Shown here: piece by piece, positions 1 through 9,431 of the stretch | How the letters are laid out: every line of letters begins with the position of its first letter | How positions within the stretch are numbered: position 1 is the first letter of the stretch | Assembly (NCBI GenBank): GCA_963851245.1 | Contig: CAWKOH010000012.1 | Coordinates: forward strand, 558,001 to 622,000 | DNA: 64,000 bases | Direction: 5' to 3' | Source of the DNA: CAWKOH01 sp963851245 | Lineage (GTDB): Bacteria > Actinomycetota > Acidimicrobiia > Acidimicrobiales > Palsa-688 | Program-made: the position numbers and the translations under genes | Notes under the pieces: model-generated | What the model was told of the DNA's origin: nothing | Database searches by the model: none | Seen by the model: the letters and a program-made list of their open reading frames with translations, nothing else

Positions 1-686
1 TCCGCCAGCCGGCCAGGTCCATCATCGGGTCGCCGATATGGCCGATCTCGAGGTCCAGGACCGCCACAATCTTCCCGTCCTGGTGATGAAACTGCCCAGA
101 ATCCCAGACGACAGGAGCCTGCCGGCCCTGGCTCCTCGGCGGGTTGCGCCGGAGCCACCCGAGGCAGTACTCCATGAACGGATCCGGTCGGCGTTTGGTG
201 CTTCGATAGACCCGCTCGTAAGCGCGTAGTCCCACCAACCCGGAAGCCGAGGGCTCCGAACTGGCGATCCCCGCCGCCTCGAATTCCTGGATCTCAAGGG
301 CGTGCAACCGGGCAAGGACCTGAAGGTAATCATCGACTACCGCATCGCGCTCGAGCGTCACTCACCCCTGCAAAGTCGTTACGGCCTGGTACCCGGTCCA
401 TGACGTAGGCCTTCGGCCGATCGATCCAGCCGTACACCCGCGCCGTGGGTATCCCCTGATCGTGCAGCAGCGACTGGAACCGCATCTCGTGATCCAACGG
501 GAAGATCAACGGCATGTCAGTACGGTCGCCGCGAACGCACAACTCCAACACCTCGCCGCCCCGATCTACATCGGCGAACCAGACAGGCCGCCACCTCGGC
601 TGCCTGTGAATCGTTGCCACCGGACCGAGGTGGTTTTCGAGCCACGTCTTGACCAGATCGGTTCCCTCGTCAAGCGGCTCAAGCAT
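1..686 (-). CDS. APH-like phosphotransferase, partial and frameshifted
   Basis: Kinase-fold phosphotransferase of the aminoglycoside phosphotransferase/choline kinase superfamily; the substrate is unknown, and members beside acyl-CoA dehydrogenases are common in actinobacterial catabolic loci. The start at 686 has GAGGAGG at good spacing. The first ~110 residues are in one frame. The reading then shifts near 355-365 into a second frame containing WDSGQF and LDLEIGHIGDPMMDLAGW, the catalytic and metal-binding end of the fold. The C-terminus is lost beyond the window edge. It lies 49 bases downstream of the acyl-CoA dehydrogenase on the same strand, so the two are probably co-transcribed. The frameshift may be decay or a sequencing error. 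Confidence 0.75.
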
Positions 687-735
687 TCACTGCCTCCTCG
701 CTCAAGGCTCTTGCCATTCGAACCTCATGCTCTGT

Positions 736-1902
736 CTAGTACGACCGTGGGAGCCCGAGGACGTGCTCGGCCACGTAGTTCATGATCATCTCCTGGGACA
801 CCGGGGCGATCTTCATCAACCTGGACTCTCGCCAGTATCGCTCCACGTCGTACTCTTTGGCGTAGCCGAACCCACCATGGGTCTGAACGGCCCGGTCGGC
901 CGCGTAGTAGCCGGCGTCGGCGGCCAGCCATTTGGCCATGTTGGCCTGCTCGCCGCAGCTCAGCCCCTGGTCGTAACGCCACGATGCTTCCCGGACGGCC
1001 AGCTCGGCGGCGTGCAACCTGGTATGAGCCTCGGCCAGGGGGAAGGCGATCCCCTGGTTGGCCCCGATGGCCCGGTCGAACACCTTGCGCTGCCCGGCGT
1101 AGTCGACGGCCCGGCGCACCGCCGCCTTGCCGATGCCGAGAGCCTCGGAGGCGACCAGGATCCGTTCGGGGTTGAGCCCGTCGAGCAGGTACCGGAAGCC
1201 CTTGCCCTCCTCGCCCACCCGGTCGGCTGCGGCAACGATGTGATCGTCGTAGCGGACCTCGCAGGATGCCACTGCGTTGCGGCCGGCCTTGGGGATGGGC
1301 CTGATGTCGACGCTGGGCGCCTGGAGGTCGGCCAGAAGGAGCGTCATGCCGTCCATCCGGCCTGCCGCGTCTTCCCTCTTGGTCGTGCGCACCAGGAGCA
1401 GCACCTTCTCGCAGTCCTGGGCCTTCGACGTCCACACCTTCTGGCCCCGCACCACGTAGTGGTCGCCGTCGCGCACCGCGAAGGTCCGGATGGCCGAGGT
1501 GTCGGTGCCCGAGTCCGGTTCGGTCACCCCGAAGGCCACGTGCAGATCCCCGCTGGCGACCCTGGGCAGGTACTTGGCCCGCATCTCCTCCGAGCCGTGC
1601 TTGGCCACCGGGTTCATCCCGAAGATGGAAAGGTGCAAGGCGCTGCACCCGTTCATGGCGGCGCCGCTGGCCGCCACCTCCTCCAGGACAATCGACGCCT
1701 CAGTGATGCCCCGGCCCCCACCCCCGTACTCCTCGGGGATGGCGATCCCGACCCAACCCCCCTTGGCCATAGCCTCGTAGAAGTCCCACGGGAACCGGTG
1801 CTCCTCGTCGCAGGATCGCCAGTACTCGTCAGGGAAATCCCGGCACACCCGGCGAACGGCGTTCCGGATCTCGGCATGCTCCTCGCTCTGGGAAAAATCC
1901 AT
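736..1902 (-). CDS. acyl-CoA dehydrogenase
   Basis: FAD-dependent alpha,beta-dehydrogenation of an acyl-CoA thioester, cytoplasmic. The 388 residues match the usual length of the family. The N-terminal helical domain starts MDFSQSEEHAEIRNAVRR. The middle beta domain has GVTEPDSGTDTSAI and KVWTSKAQD (FAD and substrate binding). The C-terminal domain has QTHGGFGYAKEYDVERYWRE, including the region of the catalytic glutamate. The start at 1902 is chosen because the family N-terminus begins there; an in-frame extension to 2058 has no family likeness. It is divergent from the KstD-like gene across 138 bases and probably heads an operon with the phosphotransferase. Chain length and side-chain specificity cannot be told. 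Confidence 0.93.
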   Translation of the reverse strand: MDFSQSEEHAEIRNAVRRVCRDFPDEYWRSCDEEHRFPWDFYEAMAKGGWVGIAIPEEYGGGGRGITEASIVLEEVAASGAAMNGCSALHLSIFGMNPVAKHGSEEMRAKYLPRVASGDLHVAFGVTEPDSGTDTSAIRTFAVRDGDHYVVRGQKVWTSKAQDCEKVLLLVRTTKREDAAGRMDGMTLLLADLQAPSVDIRPIPKAGRNAVASCEVRYDDHIVAAADRVGEEGKGFRYLLDGLNPERILVASEALGIGKAAVRRAVDYAGQRKVFDRAIGANQGIAFPLAEAHTRLHAAELAVREASWRYDQGLSCGEQANMAKWLAADAGYYAADRAVQTHGGFGYAKEYDVERYWRESRLMKIAPVSQEMIMNYVAEHVLGLPRSY

Positions 1903-2040
1903 GGGCGAAGTCTGTCTCGCGCCGGGCCCCTTTCGCCAACGACAGGGGGGTGCTGGGAGGTCGCCCGGCCGGCGATGTGCTGAGCTAGGTTCATCTAGCC
2001 GGCCGACTCGGGTCCGGGGGGTGCAAGCGGAGAACGTGGC

Positions 2041-3741
2041 ATGGCGAACTGGGACCATCTGACTGACCTTCTGGTCGTGGGCAGCGGTGGAGGGTTGGCG
2101 GCGGCTATTTCGACCTTCCGGGCTGGGTGCGATGCCTTGGTCATCGAGAAGGAAGACCTGATCGGTGGTTCGACTGCGATGTCTGGCGGTGTGATATGGC
2201 TGCCCAACAACCCCCTAATGGTCGCCGATGGTGTCACCGACTCGGTAGAAGCGGGGTTGGAGTACCTCGAGTCCGTCGTTGGTCCTACCACCCCGGCGTC
2301 CTCATCGGCGCGCCGAACGATCTACATCGAAAACGGCTCGGCGCTGATAGAGCTCTTGCAGGAAGAAGGTGTGCGCTTCATTCGCGACGAGGGTTACAGC
2401 GACTACTATTCCGGAGTCCGTGGTTATCGAGGTGGGGTGGCCCGAGGTCGGGCCATCGAGTGCGCCTTCGTCGACGCTCATGAGCTCGGGCCGTGGGAGC
2501 ACCGGCTACGGGGTGCCTTCACCGGCGGAGTCGTGGTCTTTACCGGCGAGTCGGCGCGCGCTCAACAGATGTTGCGGACAAGGGATGGGGCCAGTGTGGC
2601 TTTCCGGATTCTGAGGCGCACTATAGGCGGCCGGCTCCAGAGAGAGGCCCGGCTGACGAACGGGGCCGCCCTCATCGCCTCCATGCTGAAGGTAGTCCTA
2701 GCCCACAGCGTTCCAGTCTGGACCGGTACCCGCCTGGTGGACCTGGTGTCCGAGGAGGGAGAGGTGGTCGGCGCGGTGGTAGACCGTGAGGGAAGGCGGT
2801 TCCGTGTGGGGGCACGGGGCGGGGTGCTCATCAACGCTGGCGGGTTCTCTCACAATTGCGGGCTTCGTGAGAAGCACTCAGGCCAGCAGCCCAATCGGGG
2901 CGAATGGTCGCATGCCAACCCCGGCGACACCGGGGAGGCCATCGAACTAGCAATGGGACTTGGGGCGGCAGTCGACCTCATGGATGAGGCGTGGTGGATC
3001 CCCACCGCGCTTCGCCCGAACGGCACGAGGGTCTTCGTCCACGGTGAGCGCTGCAAGCCCGGGTCGATCATCGTCGATGGTGCCGGCAAGCGGTACTTCA
3101 ACGAGGCTTGCTCGTATATGGAGGCAGGCCAGCGCATGTACGAGCGGGACCGGACCACTCCGGCGGTCCCGAGTTGGATGATCTTCGACGGCCGCTACCG
3201 ACGCCGCTACCCGTTGGCGTTTCGCCGTCCCGGGTTCAGCCCTCGGAAATGGAAGACCCGGGACTTCATCGTCAGGGCGGCGACCCTCGACGCCCTGGCC
3301 GCCGCCTGCGGGCTCGACGCCAGCACTCTGCGTACCACCGTTGAGCGTTTCAACCGTCTCGCGGCCAACGGCGACGACGCCGACTTCCACCGCGGCGAGG
3401 GCGACCATGAGCGCTGGTACGGCGACGCGGCCAATAAGCCCAATGCCTGTCTGGGGCCGATCGACCGAGCACCCTTCTACGCCGTGGCGTTGTACCCCGG
3501 CGACGTCGGCACCAGTGGTGGCCTGATTTGCGACGAGCATTCACGCGTCCTCGACGGGCAGGGGCAGCCCATCGCCGGCCTTTATGCGTCGGGGAACTCG
3601 ACGGCCTCGGTCATGGGCCGCACCTATCCTGGACCCGGCGCGAGCATCGGGGCATCTATGGTCTTCGCCCATGTCGCGGCCCAGCATGCGGCGGGCCGGG
3701 CGAGCTCGAAGAAGGGGGGCATCTCTGAACGCCCGGGCTAG
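2041..3741 (+). CDS. FAD-binding dehydrogenase, 3-ketosteroid delta1-dehydrogenase-like
   Basis: Flavoprotein of the fumarate reductase/KstD superfamily, 566 residues. The N-terminal dinucleotide fold has LLVVGSGGGLAAA and then IEKEDLIGGSTAMSGG. The C-terminal segment GDVGTSGGLICDEHSRVLDG followed by GLYASGNSTASVMGRTYPG is the FAD-closing motif of KstD-type enzymes. Family members introduce a C1-C2 double bond into 3-ketosteroids or related ring ketones. The next gene, an acyl-CoA ligase, starts 16 bases after the stop, suggesting an operon. GCGGAG lies upstream of the ATG. Steroid specificity is inference: several KstD-like paralogues act on other cyclic ketones. Confidence 0.88.
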   Translation: MANWDHLTDLLVVGSGGGLAAAISTFRAGCDALVIEKEDLIGGSTAMSGGVIWLPNNPLMVADGVTDSVEAGLEYLESVVGPTTPASSSARRTIYIENGSALIELLQEEGVRFIRDEGYSDYYSGVRGYRGGVARGRAIECAFVDAHELGPWEHRLRGAFTGGVVVFTGESARAQQMLRTRDGASVAFRILRRTIGGRLQREARLTNGAALIASMLKVVLAHSVPVWTGTRLVDLVSEEGEVVGAVVDREGRRFRVGARGGVLINAGGFSHNCGLREKHSGQQPNRGEWSHANPGDTGEAIELAMGLGAAVDLMDEAWWIPTALRPNGTRVFVHGERCKPGSIIVDGAGKRYFNEACSYMEAGQRMYERDRTTPAVPSWMIFDGRYRRRYPLAFRRPGFSPRKWKTRDFIVRAATLDALAAACGLDASTLRTTVERFNRLAANGDDADFHRGEGDHERWYGDAANKPNACLGPIDRAPFYAVALYPGDVGTSGGLICDEHSRVLDGQGQPIAGLYASGNSTASVMGRTYPGPGASIGASMVFAHVAAQHAAGRASSKKGGISERPG

Positions 3742-3757
3742 AAGCACTGTCACAACG

Positions 3758-5296
3758 ATGCGCTGGCGAAGCACTTATCAGGCACCTGAAGCCAGGAAGT
3801 ACCGGCGGCCGGGAGGTAGCTGGCAGGTTCCGACCCTCGACGCTCTCACCTCATGGCGGCCGGTTCGGGGACCAGCTGTGGTGTCGGACCGCCGGCAGCG
3901 GCTTTCTCCCGACCAGTTGGAGGCGATGGTGGCCGGGCTGGCGGGCGGCCTGCGCCGATCGGGAGTCCGCCGGGGGGACCGGATCTTGTGGCAGCTCCCT
4001 AACGGCGTGGAGGCTCTGCTTCTGTACCGGGCGGCCTGGCGCCTGGGGGCGATAGCGGTCCCGGTCCATCACCAGTTCGGCGAATCGGAGGTCCTCCGCG
4101 CCCTGGAGGAGGTGGAACCGGTTATGACGTTTTCCCGCCAGGGCTATCCGCTGATGGAGTGCCGTGCCTCCGCGGCTGTCCCGGTCGGGGAAGAGAGCTG
4201 GTACCAGCTGCTTAACGCCCTACCGGTGTTCGTGTCATCCGGTCACCCCGCCGATATCGCGGTCGCCTTGTTCACATCGGGATCGACTGGTTCCCCCAAG
4301 GTTGTGCTCCACTCTCATCGGGGCTTGTCGACCAAGGCCTTAACGATGGTCGGCTGCCACGGTTTGAGGTCATCCGACGCAGTTCTGATGCCGGCTCCTA
4401 TGGCGCATATCTCTGGTTTGTTGAACGGCATTCTGGTGCCGTCAGCAGCTTCCATGAGGGCGGTCTTTATGGAGCGATGGGACCCGGTCGAGGCCCTCGA
4501 GCTGATCTTTCAAGATCGAATCTCGTTCATGGTCGGACCCCCGAGCGTCTTCACGTCTCTGATGAGCGCTGACAGTTTCGGGGAAGAGGCAGTCTCGTCT
4601 CTTCGGCTTGTCTCGAGCGGGGCGACGGGGGTCACACCGGAATTCGTTGAGCGAGCCAGTGTCGCGTTAGGTGCGGTGGTCAAGCGAACTTATGGCTGTA
4701 CCGAGGCTCCGACGCTGACCACCTCCGGCCCGGAGGATGGCTCGAATCGGGCGCGTGAAACGGACGGTCGCGCCACCGGACGCGACACCAAGATCAGAGT
4801 CGTCGATCCTGTCAGCGGAGCGCTCTTGCCGGCCCATGCTCAGGGCGAGGTGCAAGCCCGGGGACCGGAGCTGTTTGTTGGTTACGCCGAGGGCGCCCAG
4901 ACGGCTGAGGCTGTGGTCGACGGTTGGTTCCGGACCGGAGATCTGGGCCTCATGGATGACGCCGGCTATCTGACGATCGTGGGGCGTACGAAGGAACTGA
5001 TAATCAGGGGTGGCGAGAACATAGTGCCAGCCGAGATCGAGCGCGTCCTCGAACGCCATCCTCTGATCCGCCAGGCGGTGGCCGTGGGCTATCCCGATGA
5101 GCGGCTCGGCGAACGGGTTGCCGTTTTCGTCGTGGGACCAGCCGACTTCGACCTGGATGCGTGCCGTGCCTGGATGGCCGACGCGGGCGTGGCCCGATTC
5201 AAGTTCCCGGAGCGGGTTATCACGGTCGCGGAGCTGCCCATGCTGAGCTTGGGCAAGCCGGACCGGATGCGCCTACAGGCCCTCCTGGATGGATGA
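3758..5296 (+). CDS. AMP-dependent acyl-CoA synthetase (ANL superfamily)
   Basis: Activates a carboxylic acid to its CoA thioester through an acyl-adenylate; cytoplasmic, 512 residues. The phosphate-binding loop is LFTSGSTGSPKVV (about residue 170). The A5 motif is YGCTEAP, the A7 aspartate is in WFRTGDLG, and the A8 hinge is GRTKELIIRGGENIVPAEIE. A10 is degenerate: LSLGKPDRMRL retains the catalytic lysine (GK). The start at 3758 follows the KstD-like stop by 16 bases; an upstream in-frame extension overlaps that gene and does not look coding. Together with the dehydrogenases and hydratase here it would prime a substrate for beta-oxidation. Substrate unknown. Confidence 0.92.
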   Translation: MRWRSTYQAPEARKYRRPGGSWQVPTLDALTSWRPVRGPAVVSDRRQRLSPDQLEAMVAGLAGGLRRSGVRRGDRILWQLPNGVEALLLYRAAWRLGAIAVPVHHQFGESEVLRALEEVEPVMTFSRQGYPLMECRASAAVPVGEESWYQLLNALPVFVSSGHPADIAVALFTSGSTGSPKVVLHSHRGLSTKALTMVGCHGLRSSDAVLMPAPMAHISGLLNGILVPSAASMRAVFMERWDPVEALELIFQDRISFMVGPPSVFTSLMSADSFGEEAVSSLRLVSSGATGVTPEFVERASVALGAVVKRTYGCTEAPTLTTSGPEDGSNRARETDGRATGRDTKIRVVDPVSGALLPAHAQGEVQARGPELFVGYAEGAQTAEAVVDGWFRTGDLGLMDDAGYLTIVGRTKELIIRGGENIVPAEIERVLERHPLIRQAVAVGYPDERLGERVAVFVVGPADFDLDACRAWMADAGVARFKFPERVITVAELPMLSLGKPDRMRLQALLDG

Positions 5297-5332
5297 GCCG
5301 GACACGAACGGCCGTGCAGCGGCTATCGCCGC

Positions 5333-6124
5333 TCAGGGGGGAGGCGGTGAGGGCCAGCGATTGGTAAACCGGGGCGGCCGTTGTTCCCTGAAGGCTCGCG
5401 GACCCTCGAGCACGTCCTCGCCCAGGAGCAGCGTTTGGTTTATCGAGCGGTAGTAGTCGACCTGTTCGCGCACGGCCAGGTTCCGCCAAAAGTTGGCGAC
5501 CCGTTTGGATGCCTGAACGGCCGGCTGAGAGTTGGCGGCGATCCTCTCGGCAACTGCCATCGACGTGTCGGGTAACTCCTCCAAAGTGCAGACCCGTTGA
5601 ACCAGCCCGAGCCGGTGGGCGTCACTTACGCTCATCCGGTCTCCGGTCATGAGGAGATACATCGCCTCTCCGATCGGGAGGTAGCGGGCCAGGAGATTGA
5701 CCCCCACGCCGGCCATGATCCCTCGTTGAACCTCCATCAGCCCGAACCAGGCGGAATCGGCGGCGATCCTTATGTCGCAGTTGAGTGCCAACTCGAAGCC
5801 GCCAGCGACCGCCAGGCCGTTTACCGCCGCAATCGTCGGCTTGGCGGTACTGCCGACGCCCCACAGATCGACCGAGGTCACGCCGACCCGCACATCTCCA
5901 CTCCCGAACCGATCCGAGACTTCCACGAGATCGAATCCGGCTGAGAAGGCTTTCGTACCGGCGCCGGTGATGACAGCGACGTACTGGTCCGGGTCGCGGT
6001 CGAACTCCTCCATGATGGCGGTCAGCTCCGCAGTCATGGAAGAGGTGAAGGCATTGAGCTTCTCTGGTCGATCGAGCGTAACCACCGTAATGTGGTCGTG
6101 ACGCTCGACCCGGACATTTGGCAT
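5333..6124 (-). CDS. enoyl-CoA hydratase/isomerase
   Basis: Crotonase-fold enzyme, 263 residues, acting on enoyl-CoA thioesters. Oxyanion-hole segments are GAGTKAFSAGFDL (about residue 54-66) and AAVNGLAVAGGFELALNCD (about 98-116). LMEVQRGIMAG carries a glutamate at the position expected for one catalytic residue. The proline-rich tail (RWPSPPPP) is unusual but within normal length variation. It is convergent with the acyl-CoA ligase, separated by 36 bases. Crotonases also include isomerases, hydrolases and decarboxylases, so the reaction is family-level only. Confidence 0.92.
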   Translation of the reverse strand: MPNVRVERHDHITVVTLDRPEKLNAFTSSMTAELTAIMEEFDRDPDQYVAVITGAGTKAFSAGFDLVEVSDRFGSGDVRVGVTSVDLWGVGSTAKPTIAAVNGLAVAGGFELALNCDIRIAADSAWFGLMEVQRGIMAGVGVNLLARYLPIGEAMYLLMTGDRMSVSDAHRLGLVQRVCTLEELPDTSMAVAERIAANSQPAVQASKRVANFWRNLAVREQVDYYRSINQTLLLGEDVLEGPRAFREQRPPRFTNRWPSPPPP

Positions 6125-6231
6125 CGGCTTCCCTTCGAACTAAGGACAGTGGGCGAAGCGTGCCGCTCCCGCTAAGCGCCAGGGTGTCAGACTGGATTGG
6201 CGGGCCCGCTTGTGGCAGCTCGCTCAGGTCA

Positions 6232-7575
6232 TCATCCGGCCAGGTACCTGTCGAGCTCCTCGTGCATGTTGCTTATGGCCCGCTCCCACACCGTGGCCAA
6301 CCGGTGCTGCGTGAAGCTTCGCGAGCGCAGGCCCCGCTGTTGCCTTTCGAGGTTGCTGAAGTCCTGACGGGGGACACGGCCCCAGTTCTCGGGGTCGTCG
6401 GGCGTGAAGCGGCCCTCGAGCCGGGCCCGGGGCACCTCCTCGCCGGCCGCGGGCATGGTCAGCGACCACACCTCGAACCGGCACATCTCCGGATCGTCGT
6501 TGTAGGGGCGGATCCGGTAGGAGAGGGCGTTGCTGTACTTGGGTAGGTAGAAGAAGTTGGGAAACATGAATATCTCCCCGCCCCACAGCCGCTTGCTCTC
6601 TGGTGTAGCCCGGATCGGGATCCCGGCCCCTTCGGCATACTCGATGAGCGCCGCTATCGCCGCCGCAGGGTAGTCGCCGTCCGGACCGACCTTGTTGCGT
6701 ACTCCTTCGAACACCCTGATGTCGCGCTCGAGGACCATAGCGTCCTGGCCCTCCCACAAGATCCGGTCGGACCCAAGAAACCCCTCCTTTCCGCTCGACT
6801 TTGAGACATTGACGCCGGAGGTGGAGGGGGTCGCCCCCTGGAAGCGGGAGTGCCCATTCGGGAATACCGAGTGCTCGATGGCTCCCGGCGGGTAGGACTC
6901 CCCCGCGCCCATAGTGAGTTGCGGGTGGGTGGCCTGGAGGTGCCAGCCCTCGTGGAAAGCCTCCTGGGCCAGCTTCCAGTTGGCCGGGATGATCGTTTCC
7001 TTCCACCAGTACACCCGCAGGTCGTCGACCCCGACGCCCTCCAGGATCTCGGCCGCGGGCGACAAGGCCTCGCGCAGGGGCCGGGCGTCGGGGTCCATGT
7101 TGATCCAGGCGCAGGCGCCCCACAGCTCGACCCGGCACTCCTGGAGCTTGACATCCGCCGGCTGCAGGCATTCCGGGTCGAACCCGTCCTGACCGTACAG
7201 GAACGACGGCGATCCGTCCAGGTTCCACCTCCAGCCGTGGAAGGGGCATTTGATCTGGCCCCCCGGCAAACGTCCGGATCCTTTGCACAACTCGGTTGCC
7301 CGGTGGCGGCAGGCGTTCTGGAACGCCTTGACCGACATGTCCTCCTGACGTACCAGGATGATCGACTGGTCGCAGATCTCGTACTCGACGAAGTCTCCCG
7401 GCGAAGGGATCTCCTCCATTCGGCAAGCCATCTGCCACACCCGGGGCCACAGGAGCTCCTTCTCCATCTCGAAGAACTCCCGGTCGAAGTAGCGCTCACG
7501 CGGCACATGCAAGGGGCTCTGCATGGCGAAGGGGACCCGGGTGGCCCGCTTCGGTCGCCCCTCGATAATGGTCAT
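6232..7575 (-). CDS. Rieske non-haem iron oxygenase, alpha subunit
   Basis: Aromatic-ring or steroid hydroxylating oxygenase alpha subunit, 447 residues. The N-terminal Rieske [2Fe-2S] domain has CRH and, 19 residues on, CPFH, the two cysteines and two histidines of the cluster. The catalytic domain has NWKLAQEAFHEGWHLQATH, with the two iron-ligand histidines of the mononuclear site. The start at 7575 overlaps the stop of the upstream cupin gene in an ATGA, so translation is coupled. No ferredoxin or reductase partner lies in the window, so electrons must come from elsewhere. The substrate is unknown; the neighbourhood suggests a ring compound degraded via CoA esters. Confidence 0.92.
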   Translation of the reverse strand: MTIIEGRPKRATRVPFAMQSPLHVPRERYFDREFFEMEKELLWPRVWQMACRMEEIPSPGDFVEYEICDQSIILVRQEDMSVKAFQNACRHRATELCKGSGRLPGGQIKCPFHGWRWNLDGSPSFLYGQDGFDPECLQPADVKLQECRVELWGACAWINMDPDARPLREALSPAAEILEGVGVDDLRVYWWKETIIPANWKLAQEAFHEGWHLQATHPQLTMGAGESYPPGAIEHSVFPNGHSRFQGATPSTSGVNVSKSSGKEGFLGSDRILWEGQDAMVLERDIRVFEGVRNKVGPDGDYPAAAIAALIEYAEGAGIPIRATPESKRLWGGEIFMFPNFFYLPKYSNALSYRIRPYNDDPEMCRFEVWSLTMPAAGEEVPRARLEGRFTPDDPENWGRVPRQDFSNLERQQRGLRSRSFTQHRLATVWERAISNMHEELDRYLAG

Positions 7576-7997
7576 CGGCCCTCCCCGGAGAGGTAGGTGA
7601 CACCCTGCTCGCCGGAGGCGAAGATGTCTACGACCGTGCATCCCTGTTCTCCTGCCCGCAGGGGACCGTAGGCGGTGCCCGCCTTGACCAGCCGAACGCT
7701 GCCGGGCTCGTGGACCCGCCGTGTGATCTCGATCGAGCCGTCGACGACGATAGAGCAGTAATCGGACGGGTGGTAGTGGACTGGCACTTCGCTGCCCGGT
7801 TCGTAGCGGACCATTACAGCCCGTGTTTCGCGTCCGTCAGTTCCGAAGGCCACGGACTTGTAACGGAGCTTGAGTTCGGGCACCTCTGCCCACTCATCTG
7901 TATCTCTCCATGTGAGGAAAATCTGGCCTTTGGTCCCAGCCACCTCGAGACCCCCTCTCCCTGGGTGCAGCAGTCCAACACTGTAGTGGTTGGCCAT
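7572..7997 (-). CDS. cupin-domain protein
   Basis: Small single-domain beta-barrel protein, 141 residues. The cupin motif reads VRYEPGSEVPVHYHPSDYCS followed by a second strand set around GSVRLVKAGTAYGPLRAG. The histidines of HYHPSDY are the likely metal ligands. The start at 7997 is the first ATG that leaves the domain intact; the longer reading to 8312 runs through the neighbouring hydrolase gene in another frame and is rejected. It is ATGA-coupled to the Rieske oxygenase downstream, which suggests a linked role in oxygenase chemistry or substrate sensing. The precise function is not known. Confidence 0.8.
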   Translation of the reverse strand: MANHYSVGLLHPGRGGLEVAGTKGQIFLTWRDTDEWAEVPELKLRYKSVAFGTDGRETRAVMVRYEPGSEVPVHYHPSDYCSIVVDGSIEITRRVHEPGSVRLVKAGTAYGPLRAGEQGCTVVDIFASGEQGVTYLSGEGR

Positions 7998-8110
7998 CCT
8001 ACGAAGTACCTGGCGCCCACCAGGGGGAGCGTTCACTACTTGCGAATGACCACTACGGGAAGGATGAGGGAGACCTGACAGTAGGTACCCAAACCGGCAC
8101 TTCGGATCGA

Positions 8111-8986
8111 TCACCCTGGCGGCAATACCTCCTCGGCCCACTCCAGCAGCTGGGGGGCCAGCAGAGGCCAGCGCTCGAAGGCGCCATTCTGTCGCCCCTG
8201 CTCCCGGCGCCTGGTGCCGTCGATCCATTCGGTGTCGGGCCAGGGTGGCTCGACTAGCCGGGCGCCGGGGATCATGCCTGAGACCTGTTCGGTCGTCTCC
8301 CGGGGGTGCCACCAGTCGCTCGCCCCGCTTCGGAAAATCAGGGTCGGGACCTGGATGGCCTCAGCCTGCTCGGTGGACAGTCCGGGCACCGCCTCGCCCG
8401 GAACGGGGTAGTAGGCGGCCAGCCACTGCTCCATGGTCTTGAGAAAAATGGCCTGGTCCTGATCGATAATGCGCTGACGGTTGGATGGATTACGTCTGGT
8501 GACCTCCTCCCAGTCGCGCAGATCGGCCACCGCCTGCATCCCACCCATGATCGTGGCCCGCATCGAGGGTATGCAGTAGACGGCGCCGAGGTTCACAAGG
8601 CCGAACACCCCGCCGCTGATCCACAGCACGGCCAGCGCCTCGGCCACGTCCGGGTGGTTGGCCACAGCCAGCATCGACACCCGGGCCCCTCCCGACCCGC
8701 CCATGATCACCGCCGGCGCCAGGTCAAGGTGGTGGACCAAGGCCGCCAGGTAGTCGGCCTGCATCTGTGACTCAGTCGCCCCCTCGAAGCAGACATCGGA
8801 CTCGCCGCAGTTCGGCCGGTCCCAGATGACGACCCGGTTGCCGCCCGCCGCGAGAGCCTCCGCCAGCGGTCTAATCCCGGCATCCTCCTTCGGGAAGCGC
8901 CCACCCGGGGTGATGATCCATGGTCGGCCCTTGTCGCCGATCACCTCGTACCCAATCGTCAGCCCGTCCACCTGTGCCGTAGCCAT
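8111..8986 (-). CDS. alpha/beta-fold hydrolase
   Basis: Alpha/beta hydrolase, 291 residues. The N-terminus MATAQVDGLTIGYEVIGDKG leads into the first strands, the nucleophile elbow is VIMGGSGGAR with Ser at about 122, and FRSGASDWWHP near residue 235 is a candidate acid region. A catalytic histidine near the C-terminus is not obvious. The family includes esterases, epoxide hydrolases and ring-cleavage product hydrolases. The start at 8986 is the ATG that begins the domain; an in-frame extension to 9337 overlaps the amidohydrolase remnant and has no likeness to this family. It sits 113 bases upstream of the cupin-Rieske pair on the same strand. Confidence 0.85.
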   Translation of the reverse strand: MATAQVDGLTIGYEVIGDKGRPWIITPGGRFPKEDAGIRPLAEALAAGGNRVVIWDRPNCGESDVCFEGATESQMQADYLAALVHHLDLAPAVIMGGSGGARVSMLAVANHPDVAEALAVLWISGGVFGLVNLGAVYCIPSMRATIMGGMQAVADLRDWEEVTRRNPSNRQRIIDQDQAIFLKTMEQWLAAYYPVPGEAVPGLSTEQAEAIQVPTLIFRSGASDWWHPRETTEQVSGMIPGARLVEPPWPDTEWIDGTRRREQGRQNGAFERWPLLAPQLLEWAEEVLPPG

Positions 8987-9011
8987 GGGACCGAGAATAT
9001 AAGTCTTAGCC

Positions 9012-9290
9012 CTATGCAACCGTTCCGTGTCGGGGTTCGAAGGCCAGGCTTTCGGAATCTGGTAGGGAGTCGAGGCCGGCGGTGACCTGGTCCACCAGGG
9101 GCCCGATGCGGGCGGCCGTGGTGCCGATGACGGCGAGATCGAACTCATACAGGTCGGCGGCGGTGGTGGCGAGCATCGCCTCGACCTCTTCCTGGGGGAC
9201 TCCTGCGAAGGTGTTGCGGATGGCTTCTGCCGAGTAGGGGTAGGTCCCTTCTTCGTGGGGGAAGTCGCTGCCCCACTGCCAACGTGTTCG
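9012..9290 (-). pseudogene. amidohydrolase C-terminal remnant
   Basis: About 90 codons on the minus strand read WQWGSDFPHEEGTYPYSAEA and then a tail ending in AARIGPLVDQV. This is the last strand-helix part of amidohydrolase-2 (TIM-barrel) proteins, in which SDFPH carries a metal-site aspartate. The preceding ~250 residues of the family are absent: upstream of 9290 the sequence is unrelated. No credible start codon or ribosome site precedes it. It is therefore a truncated remnant, lying between the hydrolase and the SDR, and suggests the catabolic cluster once held a decarboxylase/amidohydrolase-type enzyme. Confidence 0.7.
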
Positions 9291-9431
9291 ACGTTGAAAG
9301 AGGGAACCCGGTGGACGAGCAGCGCTGGGCGCGGCACTCTGGGAGGGATGAATGCCCCTCAACGTTCAATCAAGCGACCACGAGCACGGGGCGGGAACCC
9401 GCTTACCGACGGTCGTTAGGGTTCCGTCCTG

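Noticed and set aside
649..1983. Long plus-strand open frame of 444 codons
   Set aside because: It lies opposite the acyl-CoA dehydrogenase, has no motifs and reflects high-G+C codon bias on the other strand.
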